64,000 nucleotides of DNA from Asterochloris sp. CNOR1 (taxonomy: Eukaryota; Chlorophyta; Trebouxiophyceae; Trebouxiales; Trebouxiaceae). A program made the position numbers and the translations under genes. The first letter of the stretch is position 1, and every line of letters begins with the position of its first letter. Positions 56,301 to 64,000 of this stretch are shown piece after piece. The notes below the pieces were generated by a model, which was not told the origin of the DNA, made no database searches, and was given only the letters and a program-made list of their open reading frames with translations. Location: NCBI GenBank assembly GCA_963969365.1, contig OZ017752.1, positions 496,001 through 560,000 of the forward strand, given 5' to 3'.

Positions 56301-59300
56301 CTGTCTGGCCGCCTCAACTCCATATGGCTCCTGTTCCTGCATGCTGTGCTGCAGTTTCTGCAAGGCCTTGGCTATACTTTGCACCACATCTGATGGCTTT
56401 CTGCTCAGGCATCCTGTCAGGATGGTCATTGCTGCACTTGCTGGGGCAGACTCAGAACCAGCACCTAAAGATCCCCTCCTGCTGCAGGCAAGCTGCAAGG
56501 GACCACGTCCCTGGTCGCAGCTGGAGGGACACTGCCACAGCTGCACAGTCCCACATCCCCTGTCAGTGCATCGTCTGGCTGCTGTGGAGGCAGCTTCACA
56601 GGTGAGCCCCAGCCCAACATCTCATGGGCTAGTCAGATTGTTTTGTGTTTTGAGGCAATCGCGCCATATCACCACTTGCCCCTGCTGCATGCCTTGCAGG
56701 CCTCACAGGGGTGGCTGGCCTGCAGCAGCGCCTGCCTATCATTTCAGCTCACTCCGGAGGCCCAGGCCCAGAGGCAAACCTGTCAACTGTGGCGGGCAGC
56801 AGCGGCGATGACGTGGAGGGGCAGGCGGCAGGTGGGTCGAGCCCCTGCTGATCCCTGCTAGCCCTGGTGGACTGAGCGCCCAACCTAGCCAGGTCACACT
56901 CTGCTTTGGCTGGCATGTGGTGGTGAGTTGGGCTCTGACTTGCTGTGTATGCAGTTGCTAGACAGCTGACACAGGCAGAAGTGCATCCCTGCACCAGATA
57001 CTGGCCAGTCACCAGGTTGCACAGTTGTGCGCCTAAGTCGCATCGGTTTATTGTGTGCAGATACTGGCCGGCGAGCAGGCAGCAAGCTGGGGTGCAGGAG
57101 GCAAATGCCGGCTCGCCGCGTGTCCTGGCACGATGAGGAGCAGGGAAAGCAGCTGCCCTCCCTGGCGCAGAGGCCTGCAGGGCTGGGGAGGCTGGCAGAG
57201 GGGCTGGTGGCTGTGACAGGTGGGCAGTTACAGGACAGAGCTGCCTGAGCCGTGGGTGAACTGCACAATGGCAAGGGGGCAAAATGGCAAGGGGCCAAGA
57301 CAGTCCTTGTGCAAGGCATGCCATGAGTGCTTGTCCTCTTGTCGCAACTAACTCATGAAAGCAGACATCGTGGCTGTCCCGGCACTGCCAAGCTATCGAG
57401 CGAGTCCCTACACGCACATTGCCAAGCAGCACAGCCTCAGGACCAAGAAGCTCTGTCCAAAGTGTGCGACGTGGGAAAAGTAGGGTATCACAAGCCCAAG
57501 GTCTCACCAAGTCCCATTCGACTTGCTGGCTTTACATGAGTCTCTAATTAAGCACTAGCTGGCGTGCATCTTGTTGCCTGCTCTGACTCAGCATGCATCA
57601 GTCTGGCATTGTTTGCATCAGCAGCGCCTGATCCACGTTCAGTGCAACCAGATGGATGTTCATGCGGTTGCAGGCACGTCCCTGGAGGGCCCGTCCCTGG
57701 CTGACAGCGTGCAGCTGTGGGACAGCAAGGCCGCCAACAGGCGCTACTCTGAGCTGGGGGAGGGCATGCTGGACAGGCAGGGGGGTGCGGTGGTGTCCAC
57801 AGCTGTGGCCGGCATTGAGAACAGAGTGGCCCCTGAGGACTTGCCCCTCAGCAGGCTGCCCAGCAGGGCAGCGAGGTGCCTGGCTGGGCGCCGACCTCTG
57901 GAGCCTGTGGCAGAAGTGCCCCAGGGACAGGTGCACTCCCAACAGCCACGCCTTTACCCAGGCATTGAACGTGACTGCTGCTGCGGCCTTTTTTAGAAAA
58001 TGGCTTCAAGTGTTGGTGCTGCAGGGCGCTCGCAATTTTCATTGTGAGTGCTCCAATGCAGCAGCGTTGAGAAGGGAGCTCTTGTGCATCAGAAAGGGCA
58101 GTGATGGGAACCTTCGAGATGCATACCCGTGCAGCTGTCAGTGAGCAGCTGAACAGAGAGGGTGGTCCAGGGACGCCTGCTGGGTCACCTCTTAGCACCG
58201 CCTGTCAGAAGCGGCCTGAGCTCACAAGAGGTGGCAGGGCATGGTCTTGACCTCTGTACTGCAGTGCAGGGGGAGCAGCAGACCATCTGCTGGAATGTGA
58301 GCTATGCACTGAGACCAGGTGGGGTGTTGGTGCTGCCCTGCAGGGAAGCAGCCAGCTGAATTGTAAACTTCTGAACAGAGGCCAACAGGAAAGCAGTTGT
58401 GCCCTGAAGAGCCCCCGGCATCCAAGTGCTGCACTGCAGGAGAGTAGCCGCTCGTCGAGCACCTCCCCCGAGCAGAGCCTGGGCGGCTCCAGTGGGCTGC
58501 ACCTGCCGGGGGAGGCAGCTGCCTCCGCCCAGCAGGCAGCTGCCCACCTGCAGCAAAGCCTGCTCTCCAGCGCCAACATGCTGCGCCGCAGCCGCAGCAG
58601 CGCGGCCGCAGTGGGGCGCCTGCGTGCGGCCAAGGGGCGGCCCCTGAAGCGATCGCTGACCGCTCTGCCTGGCCTGGAGGCGCCAGCTGTAGGGCTGCCT
58701 GCTAGCATTGCAGCAGATGGCACTTGGGTCAGGGCAGAGAGCTCCGATGAGCTACAACTGGGAGTCGTGTTGGGCGTCAGCGCACTTGCACGCCATGATA
58801 TCAGGGAGGCACGCCACCAGAGGGCTGGCCCGCTGCCACCTGTCATGCTGGCCCCAGGTGCTGGCCGGCCAGACCAGCCAGTGCCAGCAGCCCTGGCGAC
58901 TGGCCAGGCTCAGGCGGCGCCTGCCAAGCCAGCCCTCACGACCCCTGCCGCCGCTGAGTGGAGTGATGCTGATGGCGCGCCCGTGGGAGGCAGCAAGGAC
59001 GTCAGAGCTGCTTCACCTGCTGCTAGCCCTGGCTTACAGGCCCTGCAGCGGGCTGCCAGCATCCATACAGTCCAGGCAAGCGCAGAGCTGCAGCCCCAGC
59101 ACTCTCCCAGCCGCCCCTCTGTCAGCCGCCGCCTGTCCAAGTGCCGGGGGGGCCTGCATCCTGCAGCCGCGCTACAGCTGCCTGGGCATGCCGGCCTCGC
59201 CCTGCGGCCCCTCACAGAGGCAGATGGGCCCCTGGGGCAGGTAATGCCACCTAAGTCCGCAGTGAATCCTAGTGCTCTGCCAGCCACCCCAAAGAATCAG

Positions 59301-60404
59301 GGCCAGGGGGCCCAGGCTGCCACCAGCAGCCGCCACAACACATTTGCAGCCCGTGCAGAGCTCCTGAGCCAGCTGATTGCCCAGGTGGGGGTGCCCAAGA
59401 GTCGGGCGCAGTTTCCAGGCAACCCCATGCTGCCACGCCTGGCCCAGCTGCACGAAGGGGAAGCCCAGGCAGCGGCAGGCAAGCAGGGTCTACCGCCCCG
59501 GGAGGGCTCTAGTGCCGAGGCAGCAGCGCCAGCCCAGCAGGCAGATCAGGTGCCTGACCCGGAGTCAGCCTGGCTGGCCGGCGCGCTCAACAGCCTGAGT
59601 CCTGCTGCCAATCCTCTGGCCACCCCTGGCAGCCAGGGGCATGCCAGCCCACCAAATGATACCAGGGATTCTGTTGGGAGCAGGCCCTCTCAGGGCGCGC
59701 AAGGCGGCAGGCACATCAGCCCCATTTCCCAGTGTGCTGGCAGTGGGGGCAGCCCACTGAGTGAGACAGATGATGATGTGGTGCTGGCCTGCGTGCCCAG
59801 CACCAACACATCAAGGTGCACCACGCCTGGCCCCCCCATTCTGGACTTCACTCCCCCCCACACTGCCGCATACCCCAAGGGCAAGGGGGGTCTGCCATAT
59901 GACCCTAGCCGCTACCAGGCTAGCCCTGATGCCACCAGGTGGGACGTGTTTAGCACAGTGAGTTACTGCCGTAAGGCGAGGTGCTTCACTCTGCACAGCC
60001 TCACTGGGCTGCTTGTGCAAGCTGAAGAGTCATGCCGTAAACTCATCAATGGAGGTTGTCACCTGTGGCTTGAGCAGCGTGTTGTCATCAGGACTTGTCA
60101 TCAGGACTATTTGAAAGCTGGAGGGATCCTGCTCTTTGCAGAGCTGCTTTCCAGTTGTCAAGTTCCAAGTCGCCTGCCCACCATCGCCAGAACCTCCTCA
60201 AAGTGTCACACAAGAAAGATGCCGGATTCCACTTGGCCAAGTGAGCCTTTGAATGTGCCCAATGCGTGCCAGTCAGCCATGCAGCCTTCTGGAATGCTGC
60301 ATACCTGTGCTTTCAGCGGAGGCTTCGCCTGCAGGAGCCAGGTCGCCCTCAGCCAGAACAAACACACACTCAGCCCTAGCAGCTGTCTGTTAAACGCCAG
60401 GTGA
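53335..60404 (+). CDS. CFAP20-domain protein (CFAP20DC/C3orf67-like)
   Basis: The N-terminal CFAP20/DUF667 domain is built from exons 53610-53700 (VYDKGVKGHIFAC, VQFPGDERRSS), 53784-53856 (VVMQINVGADQAFSLEL), 53938-54154 (SRRKMLMSTAFHE, TPLHCQLPL, TWQNLLLDMAGLT, MFQAVDLICLSS) and 54277-54330 (VRRIFTLRDAP). Phases close from 53610 on. This order (FDKxVKxxxF, QFPG, TPLHA, NL-D, LD-I, LRKIFTLR) is diagnostic of CFAP20DC. Long disordered exons follow: 54449-54602, 54761-55046, about 55554-55790, one in 57.6-57.9 kb and 58440-60404. CFAP20 itself binds the inner junction of doublet microtubules; the role of the DC branch is less known. The first exon (ATG 53335, MLEPAFPQDWQAV) and the middle exons at 55.8-58.4 kb are uncertain. 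Confidence 0.8.
55040..55440 (+). repeat. Intronic minisatellite in CFAP20-domain gene
   Basis: Diverged units carry GAGGC..CTGGCAA and TGCTGTC(C/T)CTGCT. Longer blocks recur at about 55118-55195 and 55267-55420. The array starts at the 55046 donor, as boundary echoes do. Confidence 0.6.
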
Positions 60405-60489
60405 AACGCCTTAATTATTTGCTCAGCTGGCAACCAACTGGACTTGACAGGTTTCTGCTGCAGAAATTAAGTAATGGAGCCAATATATG

Positions 60490-63129
60490 CTATGATCTGG
60501 GGTCGTACAGGAGTTTTGATGTTTCATTACGCAATTTTTTCAGTTTGTCAAAGCGTTCTTGGACCTGCCTGCTAGGGCACTGCACCTGCTGCCCCACTCT
60601 TGCAATGCTATCAGGCTGTAGACCATGACTGCCTGTTTGCTGGCCAGAAATGACAGCACATGATGCCTTACTTGCTCCTGAGGCTGAAGCCGCTGAAGAT
60701 CTCTGCTGCACCTGCATGTATGCAGCGTCACATCATGACACTTCAGCCAAAGCAAAGGGCATGCATCATTTGAACGCAGTCGCAAGCATCTTCTAGCTGT
60801 CAAACATAGCAAACAACCCATCTCTCTGAGCAGTGGGAAGTGTCTTGAGCAATGAGACAACAGTCCTAGGGGCAGCAGGCCAAGACAGTCTCTTCGCAGC
60901 AGCCCCGGTCACAGCAAAGCTGCATCTGCTCACTCACCTTGGGCAGCAGGCTTGCAGCCTCTCTGCGCAGATCTCCCAGCCGCTGCAGTGCCTTCTGAGC
61001 TGCCATCCGATCTGCAGGCCACTGCAGTCTGCTGTGGTCACTTAGATGTGCTGGGACCGAACACATGGGGTGGAGAGGGGCTAGACCTGCCTCCACCTGC
61101 AGGCGCTGGACACTGCCTCGCAGCTGAAATAAGGGCCCTGCTGCAGCCTCTGAGCCAGCGACACGGGCGCTCTCTGCCTCGGCAGCTGCATGCAGAGGCC
61201 TGCAGCTCTGGGCCTCTGCCGCTGGGTCTTGGCTGGCAGTGGCTGCCTGCTGCCTGCCCGCCCCAAACAAACCTGCAGGTGCAGAGTCCGTTTTTGCAGT
61301 TGAACAGCAGCAGCAGCAGTGAAGTGGTACATCATGCAGCACTGTCAGAAGGCAGCACTGCAGGACACTGTGGTGGCCTGAGTGCTACGCAGCACTATGA
61401 GAAGGCCGCACAGCAGCAGCAGTGGGGGTTCAGTGTCACCAGCGCAGCCAGAAGGCAAAACAGCAGCATGCCGAGATGAACAACATCAGGTGCACTCACG
61501 ATTCCTGAGCGCCGCAGCATCTGCCTTGGCAGCCATGGCCATTAGCACAGCCTGCTGTTTTGCTTTGAGTCGCAGCTCCCCGCTGGCCGCCAGCACCATG
61601 CGCTGGGTGTCGCCGTCTGGCTGGCACAGCTGGGTGCTGCCCAGAGGGCGCTGCAGCGCATCCATGTTGGCCTCAGCCCTGAGCCTCCAGTCCAGGGGCA
61701 AAGACTCGAATGGGGCGCCTGCAGAGCAGTGCCAGAGCTGCCCGCAGACTTGCAAGGGCCACCCGCAGAACTGCCATGGCGGCCCCCCCCTATGCCTCTG
61801 GTCCAAGACAGAGGCTGGAATGCAATGCCTCCAGAGCAGTGTCAGAGCCCTGATGAGGTTGATGGGCAGGGATTGGGGTGCACTATCTGCACACCAGTAG
61901 AAGTAGACTTCTGCCTAGAAGCTCACCAGGGCCACCTGCAGACTTTCAAGATGTGTTCTGTGCAACAGGTAACAGCTCATTAGGGCAATGTGACATGGTG
62001 CCCTCAGCTCTTTGCCTGTGTCTATCTGAAGAGGCTGGAGCGCGCTCCACAGCATGGCCAGAGCTGCGTGCAAGCTTGCCAGAACGCAGAGCATTGACAA
62101 GTCACAGCCAGCACACTGCCAGATCTGTCTGCAAGCTCCAAAATAGCCCTCCCAAGGCGGCAGGCCCAGTCAGACAGAGGCCCAACCTGCTCGTGGTGGG
62201 GAGCTGGGCGTGCCTGAGCCCTGCAAGAGCACCTGTGGCGAGGGCAGCTTGGCGCTGTCGGCCCTCACTGAGGCAGCTGGGCTGCTCTGGGAGTCATCGA
62301 GCTCCATTGCAGCGCCATCCTGGCCTGTGCTGGAGGGCGTGCTGGTCGCCGTTGATGTGCATGTCTGCAGAGCCTGGGCCGGGGTAGGCTCTGCAGATGC
62401 ACATTGCTCAAGAGTAAGCCGTTTGGAGTGTGCTGCAGTAGTACTGTCTACTGAGCCCTGTATCCTGGTATAGAGATCGCTCTGCACACACAGCAACCTC
62501 ACGTCAGCGATCAAGGGCCAGTGGAACATACTGGAACGCCATGTCCTGTTGAGCTCTGCATTGAGAACAGGGGTCCGTGGCTTTCGACAGCAATGCCGAG
62601 GAGGGCTCTTGCTTGAGGGATACAAGCAGAGCCCACAGCAGTCTCTCTGTTTCAAGGGGGGCCAGTGTTGCCTGCAGGCTCACCAGCCTGCTGTGCAGCC
62701 CGGCGCTTAGCGCTCTGCCAGGTCACTGGGGTGCGCTGCTTGCTCTTGCCACCTGGGAGCCTGAACACGCCAGGGGCTGGCAGGGTGACCTTCCCGAGTG
62801 GGGTAGACGGAGCCTCCTCAGCATCTGGTTCCCTGTCATGCAGCAGGTGCAGAGTTGAGGAGCTGGCAAGCACCCGGAGGCTTCCAGTGTGATCAAACTG
62901 ATCAGAGCTAGGCCCCGGCAACATGTTGATCAAGGAGCACAGCTTGCCTGGGACCGCCATCAGTGCTGACCGGAGATGTTTTGATAAGGCCGGTCGGTCT
63001 TGCCTTGCGAGAGCCAGCTGGGGTGTGGAATGAGGATCTGGCAGGAGGCATGGCCGTCTGCACAATGCGAACTTGCGAGTCAAAGTTCTTCTGCTGCCTC
63101 CTTCCTCTGGAAAAGTATCTAGGCTTCAT
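60490..63129 (-). CDS. Unknown basic/coiled-coil protein
   Basis: Supported exon blocks: about 62971-63129 (MKPRYFSRGRRQQKNFDSQV), 62680-62950 (KLCSLINMLPGPSSDQFD; KQRTPVTWQSAKRR), about 62230-62480, about 61500-61720 (SLPLDWRLRAEANMDAL; ELRLKAKQQAVLMAMAAK), 60940-61070 (AQKALQRLGDLRREAASLL) and 60490-60717, ending VQERFDKLKKLRNETSKLL. The start is very basic, the middle disordered, and the end short Leu/Lys/Arg helices. I do not recognise it. The junction between the first two exons is unresolved, as is the exact number of exons. Confidence 0.45.
61710..62135 (-). repeat. Acceptor-side echoes in the 60490-63129 gene
   Basis: The segment around the exon start near 61718 (plus strand GCAGAGCAGTGCCAGAGCTG) recurs in weaker form near 61830, 62050 and 62108, each with a CCAGAGC/CCAGATC core next to a CTGC or CTCC leader. 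Confidence 0.55.
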
Positions 63130-63637
63130 GCAGGCCGTCAAGCAAGTCCAATCGCCAGTAGGCAGCCAGCCGGGTGGCTACATCAGGGCTCCCAGAGGCA
63201 GCAGGCCAGCCGCGCATAAGAGGTTGCCAGGCAGACTTTGCTGCAGCCAAGACAGTCAGCAAAGTCGAGACTGGGGCACCAGCGAGTGGGATGCAGAGGT
63301 CCCTGACTGGGGAGCAGATGTGTTCCAGGGCCCCGCGTATGCTGAGGGCGAGGAGCCCTGGTTTGAGGTAAAGATGCTGTGCAGGTGCCGGCACCCCCTG
63401 CTGGTGCCCTGCCTGTGCGCTGCACACAAGCCTGTCCGCACCATGCAGGGCGAGGCTCTGGGGGACAACCCGGCCTTCAATGCCATTGCAGCCATCCTAG
63501 CGCTGTTTCTGGCCTGGGCCTTTGGCAACGTGCTGATGAGGCTGGGGGTGGTGGCCTTTGCGCTGGTGTCAGCAGCCTTCAGATACTCGTTTGTGGCCAT
63601 CTTCCTCATCATTTTCGTGGTCTTTCTGGCTGGCTGA
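63128..63637 (+). CDS. Small membrane protein, possibly plastid targeted
   Basis: Two exons, 63128-63367 and 63449-63637, with an 80-base GTAAAG...ATGCAG intron in phase 0; 142 residues. The N terminus (MQAVKQVQSPVGSQPGGYIR) is basic and poor in acidic residues, like a transit peptide. A charged segment (WGTSEWDAEVPDWGADVF) follows. After the splice come two adjacent hydrophobic helices (FNAIAAILALFLAWAFGNVL; SFVAIFLIIFVVFLAG), the last running to the stop. It probably inserts as a helical hairpin. Chloroplast location is inference. The ATG is the nearest in frame; an upstream start is possible. Confidence 0.6.
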   Translation: MQAVKQVQSPVGSQPGGYIRAPRGSRPAAHKRLPGRLCCSQDSQQSRDWGTSEWDAEVPDWGADVFQGPAYAEGEEPWFEVKMLCRCRHPLLVPCLCAAHKPVRTMQGEALGDNPAFNAIAAILALFLAWAFGNVLMRLGVVAFALVSAAFRYSFVAIFLIIFVVFLAG

Positions 63638-64000
63638 GAGCACGTGCCTGGGTGAGCATCCCGACCTGAATAGTTGTCATTTCATTGCATACGGCTCTGC
63701 CTCAGCCAGGCAATTGTTGCTGCTGCACTGGGTTACTGGCTCTGCTGCTTAACGCCTTATCTGAGTCATGCAATGCTGCAGGCTGGCATGCAGGGCATGT
63801 CAAAGTTGGAGCTGAACACCTCCAAGTGTGTTGAGAGGGCGGGCGAACATTCCCTTCAGTCTCCACACCAGTCCAAGCAGAGCAATTGCAGCAGCATATG
63901 GGATGAAAAGCAGAGCGGGGCTTTCTACACGTCATGGCCTGGCATAAGGCGATACAAGCACTGGAGGCCTTCTGCTGAAGTGGAGGCGGCAGCAGCCTGA
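63638..64000. other. Right-edge region with no supported gene
   Basis: A plus-strand frame (63674-64000) stays open but shows no domain, splice logic or composition that convinces me. Confidence 0.4.

Noticed and set aside
56121-56546. Minus-strand frame with protein-like composition inside the CFAP20-domain gene
   Set aside because: Probably a shadow of plus-strand Ser/Ala-rich coding sequence; no splice partners or domain found.
1-64000. Transposon, retroelement or viral insertions
   Set aside because: No transposase, reverse transcriptase, integrase or capsid-like frame, and no terminal repeats were seen; repeats here are local copies of host exon boundaries.
1-64000. tRNA, rRNA or other structured RNA genes
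   Set aside because: None recognised by eye; a covariance-model scan would be needed to exclude small RNAs in introns.

Overview
The window is nuclear DNA of a eukaryote, most likely a chlorophyte green alga. It has GC-rich, intron-dense genes on both strands with exons of about 20-1000 bases, GT-AG introns (some GC-AG) whose acceptors almost all read (C/T)TGCAG, and no operons, ribosome binding sites, rRNA or tRNA that I can see. Green-lineage content includes an SBP-box regulator of the CRR1/SPL7 type, an AMI1/Toc64-type amidase-fold protein and an AVT-type amino acid transporter. Class or genus cannot be fixed by eye; a trebouxiophyte or related core chlorophyte is my guess. I built gene models by hand from reading frames, splice sites and intron phase. 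Where phases close over many exons (FAN/BEACH gene, PP2C, ARM gene, transporter, FKBP) the models are strong.

Layout: 1-3703 (-) amidase-fold gene running off the left edge; 4441-5245 (-) small single-pass membrane protein; 5596-6814 (-) FKBP12-type prolyl isomerase; 7585-12995 (+) AAAP amino acid transporter; 13063-16139 (-) coiled-coil protein with a Cys-rich tail; 16948-21411 (-) second coiled-coil protein; 22849-28447 (+) SBP-box transcription factor; 29457-32078 (+) RING/coiled-coil protein; 32532-40809 (-) armadillo-repeat protein; 41219-48151 (-) FAN/NSMAF-like GRAM-BEACH protein; 48808-53062 (-) PP2C phosphatase; 53335-60404 (+) CFAP20-domain protein; 60490-63129 (-) unknown; 63128-63637 (+) small two-helix membrane protein. 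The genes do not form one pathway; this is an ordinary chromosomal neighbourhood.

The unusual feature is architectural. In at least nine of the fourteen genes, the segment spanning an exon-intron boundary is repeated inside the adjacent intron as a ladder of decaying copies, usually 40-230 bases apart and often keeping the splice dinucleotide. Some ladders repeat donors (SBP gene, six copies; ARM gene, three in-frame copies exactly 42 bases apart). Others repeat acceptors (BEACH gene, five copies; transporter intron 5, five copies). I call these boundary echoes. They look like repeated local tandem duplication targeted to, or tolerated at, splice junctions, and they are the best candidate here for something undescribed.

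Other points of interest are an amidase-fold protein that appears to lack all three catalytic residues, an FKBP exon one base short of its expected length, a FAN-like protein without WD40 repeats, and a CRR1-like factor whose C terminus is a Cys-bearing eight-residue repeat.
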